Origin: Megalobrama amblycephala
Lineage: Eukaryota; Chordata; Actinopteri; Cypriniformes; Xenocyprididae
DNA: 64,000 nucleotides
Assembly: GCF_018812025.1 (NCBI RefSeq)
Contig: NC_063066.1
Span: forward strand, 8,179,882 to 8,243,881
Reading direction: 5' to 3'
Each line of letters begins with the position of its first letter. The first letter of the stretch is position 1. The translations under genes were made by a program, and so were the position numbers. The notes beneath the pieces are model-generated. The model was given only the letters and a program-made list of their open reading frames with translations. It searched no databases and had not been told where the DNA came from. Shown here in pieces: positions 1 to 10,989 of the stretch.

Positions 1-23
1 TCTAGGAATTGAAATAAACGTAC

Positions 24-338
24 CGTGAGAATATGATACTCCCCTGCTGAAAAAGCTTCTTTGGAGAACACAAACCCAGTTGTGTGCTCAATGAAGAATT
101 TTCTGTGCTCTTCACCCTCCTCGATTGTGTATGAGATATCAGAGGAGGGACTCTCATCTCTGTCATAAGCAATCACTCGATAAATTGGCTCCCATTCGAC
201 TGCCTCTGGTCGTTCCACCAGCTTGATTTTAAAGATCTTTTCCAGAAACTGGGGACTGTTGTCATTTTCATCCAGTACGTTGACTATCACACGAACCAAT
301 GTAGACTTGGATGGACTGCCATCATCCGAAACAGTGAT
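24..338 (-). CDS. fat1: fat1 fourth coding exon
   Basis: The exon is 315 nt (105 codons), phase 0 at both ends. The acceptor TTAAACAG is at 339-346 and the donor GTACGT at 23-18. It encodes the end of cadherin repeat 11 ([12 protein letters not shown], then the DENDNSPQF linker) and most of repeat 12, with [25 protein letters not shown] and EYHILT. It matches the FAT1 order. The window ends in the following intron, so the rest of the gene is at lower coordinates in the neighbouring sequence. Confidence 0.92.
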
Positions 339-3300
339 CTGTTTAAGAAAAAAATAGATCTCATGCATGAGTGCTTGAGAAGCTACTGCCAAAGCAAACA
401 TGAGGGAGGCATAAAATGTATTAAATTAAATGTAAACTTCAATATATCTTCAACATAAACAGTTCACCCAAAAAATCATGTTCATCATGTTGTTTTAAAC
501 CCATATGGTGTCATTTTTTCAGTGAAAAACACAAAATTAGAATGTCTCAAAAGAGCATTTAATTCATGAATCAGACAAAACATAGTGTATGGACTACTTT
601 TATGGTGCTTTTTGTGTCCTTTTTGGAGCTGGACATATGTGGTCACTATGTTCTATTGATGTGTGAAGAAAATTGTAGATTGAAGAACCTTTGTCTTCTG
701 TGGAAGTAAATACAATGCAATGGCATGAAGCTTACTTCAAGAAGATGTTCTGCTTGCTTTTCTCTGTCCAGTTTCCGTGATGTTGTTGTCACCAACCCTG
801 TGCATGAAATGACAAATGGTACATTTCAGTGTGTTTCTTCCTCTGAATAAGAAAACTTTCTATCAGTAATAAAAGATTCAAGCTGTTCTCCTCATACTGG
901 GTTAGTCCTAACTAAAAAAAGAAACATTCAGGCTTGACAGATAAAACTACAATACATTTTGTATTCTCCTCAGAGAGTGTTTCCTTCATGTATTTTTTGC
1001 AAAAGAGAGAGAGAAAAGAGAGAAAGAGTCACAGTTTAGAGTGTACTATGCTCACTGTTCTTGGAAACGCTCTCTGAACGGTCACAATTCTTCTTCAGGA
1101 AAACATTCAGTTCTCAATGTACCAACTAAGATCAGTCTGTTCAATTGACTTTGGCAGCAAAATCCTTTGAAAAACTTTTTTTACTTGTACTGTTGAGACT
1201 TTAAGCTAAGCTGACTGAGTGTGGCAAGTAATTTGGTGGAGGAGAAATCAATTGGCGCGTCAAATTAATTAGCTGCATTCATTACTTGTGCTGCTCAGAG
1301 AATGTAATTAACCAGATGGTGTGAATATCAATTATGTCTATATACTGTATAAAAACTTCAGAAAATATATTTCATGTCAAAACTTATTTTATGTTCAACA
1401 TATGTATTATTTACATTCATACATTTTTGAAATCCCTCACAGGTGTGGACATCACTCAAATTTTGTGTATATATTCAAATAAATGGTAAAATGTTTTAAA
1501 TTGTGTTTACCATTAGTTACCATTGCTTCTTACTGTATTCACGGAGACAAGAGAGCCGTCGCTATTTTCATTTTTAAACACTTGCAGTCTGTATAATTCA
1601 TAAACACAACTTCATTCTTTATAAATCTCTCCAACAGTGTGAAATGTTAGCTTTATCCACGGAGCACAGCCTCAAATTCATTCAGAATCAAATGTAAACA
1701 TCCAAATAAATACTATACTCACATGATCCGACGCATGCATGCAGTATACATGACGAACATCTTGTAAAGATCCATTTGAGGGTTATATTAGCTGTGTGAA
1801 CTTTGTAAATGCACTGTATTATAGTCGAGAGCTCGGGGGGCAGGGAGCGCGTGATTTAAAGGGGCCGCAGCCTGAATCGGTGCATAGTTAATGATGCCCC
1901 AAAATAGGCAGTTAATTAAATTAATTTAAAAAAATCTATGGGGTATTTTGAGCTGAAACTTCACAGACGCATTCAGGGGACACCTTAGACTTATATTACA
2001 TCTTGTAAAAACTGGTTCTAGGGCACCTTTAAAATTTTGAGTTAATACCACGAAGTCAGTTGGTTTAATCAACAGAAATTCAAAATATCATGCTATCTAA
2101 TCCACATTAATTACCAACATTAAGTTGATTTGACAAAAAAAAAAAAAAATGTTCTAATAACAAATCATGGAAATATTTTTTTACAGTGTATAAATATAAC
2201 TTGAAAATTCTTTTTTTTTTTTTTTATACATATTTTAAATACAAATACACATGCTGGGATTTAGAAATTTTGATGAGAGACATCAATTTACCTGTCTGGG
2301 AGTTGATGGCAAAAAATCCCTGTGGATTTCCACTGGTTATTTTATATGAGAGATTATCACTTGATTCAGAGTCCAGGTCAAATGCTTGGATCTGGATGAC
2401 AGAGACGTCTTTGGGAGAGTTCTCAGATACAGAAGGGTAGTACACAGGCTCTGTTGTCAGAGGAGCATTATCATTGACATCTTGAACCTTGATGTAGACC
2501 TCCACAAATGAAGAAAGTGGCACAATTCCCTGGTCTGTAGCATAGACTGTGAGCCAGTAATGATTAGTAGTCTCACGATCAAGTGTCTCTTGTGTCCTTA
2601 TAATGCCTGTGACAAAGAAAAGAAGAAGGAACATGTTGCACTACATGAAGCACTTTAAATATTTAGACTGAGACAGCACCAACGGTGCTGCCATAAAATC
2701 TTGTCACATGGCACTGGGAGTTTTGCATTGCAAACTCTGAAGTCTAGATAAGGATGAGGCAGAAATTAACCATACAAAGTAGAAACGACTTACACAGTGC
2801 TAATAATGTTCTTTTAAAATGGAAAATGTAATCAACATACAGCAGAAGTGAAAAAATGGATCTATTATCTAGCAGGGAACTGAAAATTCATAACACGGAC
2901 ATTTGCATAAAAGATTAAATGTGTAAAGGGCAGACACTGTAAATAAAATATTGAGTGAATAAGAGGGTAAGGGGAGATGAGGTATAGCTCTTTTTGTTTG
3001 ACTGTCTCTCGGCAGTGTCTGCTTTCACGCTGTGGGCTTTGTTCTAAAGGTAGCAGTGTGGATTCTACAACTCTAGTAAAATGTGATAAGCTCTTTCCTG
3101 AGGGTGAAAGTGCCCACATCGCTCTTTGTTTCGCACTCTTATTCTCTCTCTTTTTCATTTCGTCTCTCTCATGTGTCTTTAGATAGCACTATGGTACAAA
3201 TAACAAAATTCAATCCTTGTTTGTTAAAGATGCATAGAGTGGACCCGAAGAGTACACTTCAGTCACACTTAAAATGAATGGATTTTATTGCATTGGAGCA

Positions 3301-4353
3301 AAACAAATCTGCTAACAAATAACACCACTAAAGTTTTTCTTACAACTAACTTCACTTCAATGAGCCATTTAACAAATTACTTTTAACTGGTATGAAGGTG
3401 ATTTTTAGTGGACGTTTAAGTGGTTTCAAATGGGGGGTTTTGCAGTGATGTGATGAATCATTTTGGGTTCCCATAAAGCCTTTCAGTGAACAGGCCTTAA
3501 AAGAACCTTTTTTTCTCAGCATGAAGAACACTTTAATAATGTAAAGAACCTTTTCCCACTATATAGAAATTTTCGTGCAATGAAAAGGTTCCATGGATGT
3601 TAAAAGTTCCTCATGGAACCATTGATGCAAATGAAGAACCTTTATATTTTAAGAGTGTATAAATTCAGTTCCCTTCAAGTTCACACATACAAGTGTCCTT
3701 GCATGAGTAAGCACAGATATAATTAACCATAACCATCATTTTGAACAATATATCTATTGTTTTAAAATATAATATTAAATGTTTTGCTTGAAAAGCTATA
3801 TTTGCTATATTTTTCTATATAAATGACACTTCTAACACAATGCAAATAAATATATGTTTAAGTGTCCAAATACTTTGTGGGGCAATCTCTAATCAGTCAG
3901 TACTAGAATTATAGAAAAATAGCAATAAGTGTTCAATAACAAATGCACTCATAATAATAAATGCACTTTGTTTTTCATGCAGATTGCACAATCAAGCCCC
4001 ATCATATCTCTCCGAGGCAATCTCTACTTATAAACCAAACAGGTCCCTAAGATCCAGTAATCTTGGTCTCCTCTCTGTTCCTAGATCTAGGTTATATTGC
4101 AGAGGTGATCGAGCCTTCGTTGCTGCTGATCCTACTCTTTGGAACAATTTACCAGCTTCTATTAGAGCTGCGCCCTCTTTGCCTGTATTTAAATACCAGC
4201 TTAAAAATCATCTTCTGTCAATAGGTTTTATCTAGCCATGTAAACTGTATTGTTATGCTGTGTTTCGATGTTTTGTTGTCTCTTATTTGTTTTATTCTAC
4301 CTGTATTGTACAGCACTTTGGATCAACCATTAGTTGTGTGAAAATGCTTTATA

Positions 4354-4410
<57 letters not shown>

Positions 4411-7400
4411 GACCATGAAAATTAATTTACAAGCCTCCATGATATGCTCATTCAAAATAGTTCTTTGTTTGTTTGTCTTGTTTTTAGATTTAGTTTGTGG
4501 ATTCCTTAATACTAACTGATGACTTATTTGTTTTGAATAAATAAACCCAAAGAACTAGACTAATTTTGGCACAGAACAGAAGTTTTTTCCTTAAAAAATA
4601 ATACAAATTAACTTACCGCTCTGTTCATCAATGGTAAACACCCCGAGGCCTGAACCACCTCGTAAGGAGTAGCGAACTTCTCCATCCCTGCCGCTGTCCT
4701 CATCATGAGCTGTAACTTTCATAACAGAGGTGCCAACTGGGGCGTCTTCACTCACAGCACCCCAGTCCACAAAAAATGGGAAAGAGGGGCGGTACATGTT
4801 CTCATTAACATCCACAATCTCTACTTGAATGAAGCAGGTTGAGGATAAAGGGTTCGGCTTGCCTCTGTCTTTGGCCTTTGCTGTCAGATTATATACTTGT
4901 TTTGTTTCAAAATCAAGAGTCTGAGAGACGTACAAAGCTCCAGTCATTTTATCCAGCTGAAAGCTTCCATCTTCCCCATCTGTTAGACTGTATCTCACCT
5001 GTCCAGACAAGCCAAGGTCAGGATCGTGAGTTTCAAGCCAGAGCACCAAGGTGCCCACTGGAATGTCTTCTCTCACTCTGATATGGTATTGTTGGGGAAT
5101 AAATGTAGGGGCATTGTCATTCACATCCTTCAAATTAATATGTAACAGTGCTGTTGATACCATTTTAGGCTCATCAACTGCTGCATCAAAAGCAGCCACC
5201 CTCAAAACAAACGAAGGAATGGCCTCTCTGTCTAACAGACCAATAACAGTTACAATCCCTGTTTCTTCGTGTATGACAAATTTGTCTGTTTCAGTAAGAA
5301 ACGAGTACCTAACCATTCCGTTTACCCCTAAATCTTTATCCTTTGCTTCAAGCTGTATGATTTCTGTTGCCATAGTAGTGTCCTCACTTATATCCACCGA
5401 ATACTCACGCTGAAGGAACTTAGGACTGTTGTCATTGGCATCCAAAATTTTAACATCTAAAATGTGAGATGAGGATTTCTGCGGTAAGCCAAGGTCATAA
5501 ACGGTGATGTTGAGAGTGTAGCTGTCTGTTGTTTCTCTATCAAGTGGCTGGAAAACTTTAAGCCACCCTGTGTCAGATTCTATCGTGAAGCAGCTATCAA
5601 AATCTCCCTCTGCGATCACAAAAAGCAATTTCCCATTGAAGCCAGAGTCAGAATCGGTAGCTCTGAGGAGTGCTACGCTTGTCCCCACAGGAAGGTCCTC
5701 TTTAACTTCTATTACAGTTGGAGTGGACTCTATAAACCGTGGAGCGTGGCGGTTAACTGAATGGATGTCTGCGAATTCATCCTCTGCTTCTTTCTGACTG
5801 TGTAGTTTAGAGTCAAAAAGCAGCAGCCCCGCTACAGTTCTCAGAACGCCAGTCTGTGCACATTTGGAGTGGACGTGTTTAAAAGCACTAACAACTGTTA
5901 GATTTAAGAACATAGGAGTACTTGATATTTCTCCATCGCTGGCAGTTATTTGCAGGTGGTGGAAAGATTTTTTCGCCGCATCGCCATCCCTCAGCGACTT
6001 TTTAAGTGTCAGCACCCCAGAGCTGGAATCCAGTTCAAAAAGATTCATGTTATTACCAGAGTCAATTCTGTATTGCACTATGCCGAGATCATCAGCATCA
6101 ATGGCAGACACCACTATTATTTGCTCACCAACTCCTAGAGATCTTGGCACGGTAACATCGCAATCGATATTCTCAAATTGAGGCTTATTATCATTGAGGT
6201 TAGTGAGAGTGATTGAAACAACAGCCTCTGCCTCGCGGCGGAAAGGGGAGCCCCAGTCTGAGGCCCGAATCCTTAGGGAGAATTTACTTGGCATTATCTC
6301 ATAATCCAGATCCTCTGCGGTGCTTATGACACCGGTGAAATAATCCACTACAAACGGCTGTTTGTTCACATTGACAATACTGTAGGTGACATAGCCATTT
6401 TCCCCATCATCTTTATCAGCAGCGCTGACTGTTAAGACGCTGGTCCCTATAGGCACATGTTCAGCGATACTGGCTTCAAAATTAGACTTTTGAAAGGTTG
6501 GGGCATTGTTGTTCACGTCACTTATACTGACCACAACCTTGGTCACTGCTTGCCTGTCACTGGTAACAACATCAAATTCATAATGACTGACACTTTCTGC
6601 TTTTATAGGTGCCGTGGTGGTAATAAGGCCTGTGTTTGGATTAATAACAAACGGATTTTCATGTTGTTGCATTTTAAATTCTAACATGTATTTAATCTTA
6701 GAATGTTTCTGTACAGTTTTGACCATAATAACAGGAGTGTGAGGTGGAGCAAACTCACTGAGAGTTACTCTATAGATGCTCTTCTCAAATGTAGGAGTCT
6801 CTGTGTATTCGCCGGGCGATCTCACCCTCACAACTATGGCTGAGGAAAACTTTGGAGGATTTCCCTTATCTTTGGCCTGTAATGTTAGATTGTACCCAAA
6901 ACTATAACCCTCCCATTCCACTTCTTTGATGGCCTTGATCATGTATTCTTTACTCCGAGGGTTTGTTCTGAATGTCTTGAACTGCTGGAGCGGATCTCCA
7001 GCTACGATGCTCAAAGAGGCAATCTCGCCGTTCTGCCCTTCATCACCGTCCTCTACAGTCACATACGCATAAGTGGGATCCTTGGTTGCGTTCCATGGAG
7101 TTAAGGGGACAGCTGTGATAACAGGTGCATGTTCATTGGACTGCAGTATGTGCACCTTTAGCTTTGCTGTGCTACTGCTGCCGCCACTCCCATAGAGTTT
7201 AAGACCTCTGTCCACAGCCAACACATCAATCTCATAAAGAGCCACCTCAGAGTAATCCAGCTTGCCTGTCAGAGTTATAACCCCACTAGTAGGATGAATG
7301 GAGAACATGTCAGTCCTCTCTTTGAAGCTGAAATAGTACTCTCCATTGGTGCCTGTGTCAGCGTCTGTGGCAGAAACTCTGCCTATGCTTGTTCTGATGG

Positions 7401-7878
7401 GTGAGTTTTCAGGTACAAAAAAACTATATGCAGTCGGTGAGAAAAGAGGTCTGAGATCATTCGTGTCCAGGACTTGTACTTTAACTTGAGTTTGTGCCTC
7501 AGCACCAGTATGTCTTTCAATAGCATTTACAGACAGTATATAGTGGTCTTTCACTTCCCTATTGAGAGTGGCAGAATTCCCTCCTTTGGTCCTTATGCGC
7601 AGGAAACAGAAATTACCCAAAACATACTTCTCAGCTTTGAATAAATTATCATGGTCCCCGGATTCTATTATGTACCAAATGTCCCAGGACTGGTTCGCCA
7701 TAAAAATACCCATTTTTATGGGGCATTCGACAAAGGTTTTTGCTGCTGAATTTTCAAATATCATTACATTGTACATTGGATGAGTAAACTGAAAAGGCAA
7801 TGCATCTTCCATTTGCTGGGCACTTAAGCAACTCCACATAAACAGCATTACAAGACGATTAGTCCAGGATTTACCCAT
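24..7878 (-). CDS. fat1: fat1 atypical cadherin, 5' four coding exons (gene continues beyond position 1)
   Basis: The gene encodes FAT1, a very large single-pass plasma-membrane cadherin acting in cell-cell contact, actin organisation and planar polarity (family knowledge). Four coding exons read in phase on the minus strand: 7878-4617, 2606-2292, 797-736 and 338-24. Joined, they give about 1,319 residues: a signal peptide followed by roughly eleven extracellular cadherin repeats. DxNDN-type calcium linkers recur about every 100 residues (near residues 136, 458, 568, 814 and 924). The order of motifs follows vertebrate FAT1 more closely than other FATs as I recall them, for example [34 protein letters not shown] and [10 protein letters not shown]. 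Every junction has GT/AG and a matching phase. The remaining cadherin repeats, laminin G/EGF domains, membrane segment and tail lie outside the window. Whether this is fat1a or fat1b of a duplicated pair cannot be told. Confidence 0.93.
339..735. other. fat1 intron, no further feature seen
   Basis: This is intron sequence between the exons ending at 736 and starting at 338. I see no recognisable repeat and no additional exon in it. Confidence 0.6.
736..797 (-). CDS. fat1: fat1 62-nt small coding exon
   Basis: This exon is too short to show up as an open frame. The acceptor CACAG is followed by GG and 20 codons reading [20 protein letters not shown], then the donor GTAAGC. It enters in phase 1 and leaves in phase 0, which exactly bridges the exon at 2292-2606 to the exon at 24-338. 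It restores the FAT1 [10 protein letters not shown]...HILEV segment of cadherin repeat 11. Without it the two neighbours would be out of frame. Confidence 0.93.
1506..2031. mobile_element. TTAA-type MITE, 5'-truncated copy in a fat1 intron
   Basis: The right-hand part of the AGGTGCCC family, otherwise found at 12956-13929, 14938-16585 and 20506-21479. It shares the internal landmarks TTCACGGAGACAAGAG, AAAGGGGCCGCAGCC and TGATGCCCCAAAATAGGCAG, and the terminal CTAGGGCACCT followed by TTAA. The left half, including the other terminal repeat, is missing. Confidence 0.8.
2292..2606 (-). CDS. fat1: fat1 second coding exon
   Basis: The exon is 315 nt, entering and leaving in phase 1. It has a pyrimidine-rich acceptor ending AG at 2607-2608 and a GTAAAT donor at 2291-2286. 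It completes cadherin repeat 10, with a [10 protein letters not shown] motif and a DVNDNAP linker, and opens repeat 11 with ENSPKDVSV and [10 protein letters not shown]. These strings are close to mammalian FAT1. The first two bases combine with the last G of the previous exon to make the Gly that continues the conserved DEQSG motif. Confidence 0.93.
2607..4616. other. fat1 intron with repeat debris
   Basis: The intron contains a dispersed repeat at about 3490-3655, with AAAGAACCTTTT and its partner AAAAGGTTCCATGGA. It also contains the retrotransposon tail listed separately. I see nothing else in it. Short open frames near 2865-3277 show no recognisable domain or splice signals. Confidence 0.6.
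3975..4408 (+). mobile_element. Non-LTR retrotransposon 3' end (L2/CR1-like), with GAAA tail
   Basis: An open stretch at 3984-4235 ends in a stop. It carries motifs of the extreme C-terminus of fish non-LTR reverse transcriptases: APSYLSEAI, a SxRSRLxxxGDRAF-like segment, [10 protein letters not shown], then [10 protein letters not shown]. It is followed by a short 3' UTR (CAGCACTTTGGATCAACC) and a (GAAA)n tail at about 4353-4408. The reverse transcriptase core and 5' end are absent, as expected for a 5'-truncated insertion. It sits in a fat1 intron on the opposite strand. Confidence 0.75.
4617..7878 (-). CDS. fat1: fat1 first coding exon: signal peptide and cadherin repeats 1 to about 10
   Basis: This is one uninterrupted 3,262-nt coding stretch (1,087 codons plus one base). 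A single giant exon is typical of the 5' end of vertebrate FAT1. The acceptor AG lies at 7905-7906, so the exon itself starts at 7904 with a 26-nt leader. I chose ATG 7878 because it has A at -3 and G at +4, and it starts M-G-K followed by a hydrophobic signal-peptide core (LVMLFMW), as in mammalian FAT1. An in-frame ATG at 7893 would add five residues. Cadherin repeats are separated by DTND, DVNNN, LNDN, DANDN, DVNDN and DVNEN linkers. LDRE motifs precede strands in repeats 7 and 8. The donor is GTAAGT right after 4617, phase 1. Confidence 0.95.
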
Positions 7879-8195
7879 TGTGACACAGGTCATTACAGAG
7901 CCAACTGAAAAAAAGAACAAAGCAACAGGTGGAGGAAAGTACTGTAAATATGACAATAAATATCATAATAATGCATCAATTCAACCCCCATGTGAAATTA
8001 TTTAACCCTATAATATAAAGAATACTGTATCATATTTTTGCTATGTGAATTATCAACATAATCAAAACTTTGCTGAAAAATCTGTTGTTCACACTTTTCT
8101 ACGTCTTCTGTCATCTGATTGATAGTTTATACATTTTCAGCAAGTAAATGGCATTTTAGTATAATTCTAAAAATTTCCACCTTCAGGTCGTGGTA

Positions 8196-9811
8196 GGGGG
8201 AGAGTGGGGTAAGATGAGCCAGCGGGTAAGTTGACCCACCCCCTGTATCTTGGCAACCGTACCATTTTATTGTCATGTGACCATATATTTTAGAACCACC
8301 CCTCATTTCTGCCAGACTGTGAAAATGAGAAGCACATGGGAGGAAAGGAAGTGGCTTATTTACTTTAAAAACTGTTTTTGGCATGTCAAAGTAAAATTTT
8401 AACATAACAGATATAATGGCTGTTTCATCAAAGCAAATTTGTCCAGGAATAAAAATATTTATGATGCATATTGGTGATATAGCAACGTATAAAACCATGC
8501 AAGTTATTTAGCTAAATATTATTCTGAATTGGTAAGCCAGCTAGCTTTTCCTAAAATGGCAGCTATGGGGCAAAGTGAGCCAAATGCTGTGGGGTAAATT
8601 GAGCCAGTGTTTTAACTTACCCCACCATAATGCACTGAATTTAAGTTAAATCTGAAGTATAAACTGGTGTAATTTCAATGTAATATTACGCAACTGGTTT
8701 AGTTTATCTTTATTTTTGAGTTTATTTGATAGGAACAGTGTACAAGTACACCAAACCCTTCTCTAATACGAACCAGAGGATGTTTAATCATTTATATCTT
8801 TCCACCTGTAGTCTCTAATGGCCTAACATGTTCGACATTGCAGAAAAACTACCATGTCAAGAACCTTTTGACTAAAATGTTTATTAGTTTCAGTAACATT
8901 TATTCATTCTTATTTAGTTTTTATTTAATTTTACTCAACAAACTCTCTGTTTAGTCTGTTTATGGGAAAGTTACATCTTTGGTGTTCAACATATTGTTTC
9001 AGAAATGCAAACAATTTAACATACTGAAATTTCAACTTCATTTGGTTGGTTTTATGTTGTTTAAGTTAGCTTTAAAAAAATAAATATTTGTAAAATATTT
9101 TAACAAAGAATATTTGTAAAAGGAAATTTGATTAGTTTTTAAAATAGGTACATTATCTCAGAATCGGTCAGATGGTCAGTTACACCCACCTACTGACTTG
9201 GATCAACTTACCCCTAACCTGGGGTAAACTGAGCCAGAGGAACACTTTTTTCATAAGAAGCTATATTTTTAATAAACGTTTTAGTCAAAAGGTTCTTGAC
9301 ACGGTAGTTTTTCTCCGGATGGCACAGTTTGAGGTGTCTTGGCAAAAGGGGAGGTTGAAACTTTGTTTATCAGTTTGAAGTGCCTTAACAGGTAGCAGTC
9401 CTGTCGTGTGAGGAAGATCCATTTAGATCTACTCTGATGGATAGATCTGTTTAGATCCACTCTGACGGACAACAACAACAACAACAACAACAAAAAACTC
9501 CCTAAGACTTCCTAGCTCATCCATCCAGATAGCAAAATTCTCTGTTTTACTGTTATTTCTATTCCTTATGTTCTATTTCTATTATTATTCTTTATGTAAA
9601 GCACTTTGAATTACCACTGTGTATGAAATGTGCTAAACATATAAAATTGCCTTGCCTTGCCTTTTAGAACCCTTTGTCATAGATGTATTCTGATCGTTTA
9701 AAATGATAGGAAACATCCTGAAATTACTTTAAATACTTTCATTTTACTTATGCCTCATTTTCCCTTATCCTGAGTAAAAAAAAAAAAAAAGGCTCATCCC
9801 CCACTCTCCCC
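8196..9811. mobile_element. DNA transposon with GGGGGAGAGTGGGG termini in fat1 intron 1
   Basis: The left end GGGGGAGAGTGGGGTAAGATG is mirrored by the right end CATCCCCCACTCTCCCC. Subterminal GGGGTAAA(C/T)TGAGCCAG motifs recur at about 8590 and 9223. An inner inverted pair lies near 8842-8881 and 9276-9316, around TCAAGAACCTTTTGACTAAA. No transposase is seen. A (CAA)n run lies at 9471-9493 and an L2-like tail (AAAGCACTTTGAATTACC) at 9598-9662, inside it. I could not define a clear target duplication. Confidence 0.7.
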
Positions 9812-10233
9812 AACACGTGTTTGTGAAATCGCGTAGGCCTACAGTACTGCAAAGCATGTAGGCTACTGATTTCGACGAAAAACTTACTTTTTAACCATTG
9901 ACGAAGTACAATTTTACTACTAACATTTTCATGCCAACTCTAGCACTTAAACTTGGACGTCCTAACTACGTCAAACTCTGCTATTTTGATTTTCCAGCTT
10001 CTCACCGGCTCCTCAGCTCACGCGGACTCATGGGATAGCAAAATATCCAGGTCGCACGCCTCACAATCTCAGCGCGTGCAGTACGTCATTCAGGTAATTG
10101 TTTACATACTATTTCTAGAAATATGCTACTTATAGGACGTCCTTAGGCGTACTGCTTTTCTATTGTTGTCTATGGGAGTAGGCTATATATTTTCTTAACA
10201 GAAAGCTAATCTAGGAGTCAGATAATAAAATAA

Positions 10234-10248
10234 ATATATATATATAGG

Positions 10249-10308
<60 letters not shown>
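10234..10308. repeat. (TA)n microsatellite
   Basis: About 75 bp of alternating TA, interrupted once by GGC near 10247, in the first fat1 intron. Confidence 0.95.
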
Positions 10309-10312
<4 letters not shown>

Positions 10313-10807
10313 ATATTTTTTTTATTTTTATTTTTTTTGTATTTATTTGTTTGTTTGGTAGTGTAATAAGAAATATAATGCCGGTCATCGCAGAATAAAC
10401 ACCTTGTGAATGCTGACAAAAAATAGTCTATCAGCTAATTATTTAATGAATTAAATAATTATCTGGATAAACTGGTATTAAACTGGTAGGTTATTGATTA
10501 CATTTTATTTAAAAGTTAATGTGGCTGATTTGATCGTGTAAAAGACTTTATAAAGTTTTTGATTATTTCAACTGCAAGCACACTGACAGTTCCGACTGAA
10601 AGACTCTCAAGTTTCTCCTTACAAAGTCATTGTTGATGTAGGAAATGCGAATCTATAAAGATTCGATCATCTACAGATATTTATCGCGAGAGCAGATTAA
10701 GTTATATTACACTAGCCTATTTTTCTAGTAAGAAAGAAGCAAATGTGAATAAATGTACCTTTATTATTATTTGATAATAAAAGTGCATGGCTTTAGCTGT
10801 TACTTAC

Positions 10808-10985
10808 CATCGCTGCAAAAGAATATTCGTGCAAATTAAGAATCAATCCACACATATCTCAGGTATTTCCCAAATAAATCGCCGTTTAAACTCCACACGA
10901 GCCAGAGAGCGGTGTCGGTGTTTCAGTGCCTCACACTGATGCTGGATCATACTGCTCCTCCGAGGACAAGTCCGTCTCGATCAGT
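10808..10985 (-). other. fat1: Probable fat1 non-coding first exon and promoter-proximal region
   Basis: A consensus donor, GATG|GTAAGT on the minus strand, ends at 10808. The ~180 bp before it is richer in CpG (CGAGCCAGAG, CGGTGTCGG) than the surrounding DNA. Vertebrate FAT1 has a non-coding exon 1 followed by a long intron before the giant coding exon, and this sits 2.9 kb upstream of that exon. The 5' limit is a guess. If it splices to 7904, the exon ends in an ATG that forms a four-codon upstream ORF. The call rests on the donor, base composition and position only. Confidence 0.45.
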
Positions 10986-10989
10986 GCGT

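Noticed and set aside
3984..4235. An 83-codon frame considered as a host gene exon
   Set aside because: Its [10 protein letters not shown]...[10 protein letters not shown] ending and GAAA tail are those of a non-LTR retrotransposon C-terminus.
4839..7783. Numerous plus-strand open frames of 60-120 codons opposite the fat1 giant exon
   Set aside because: They are antisense shadows of a long coding exon, with no independent start context or domains.
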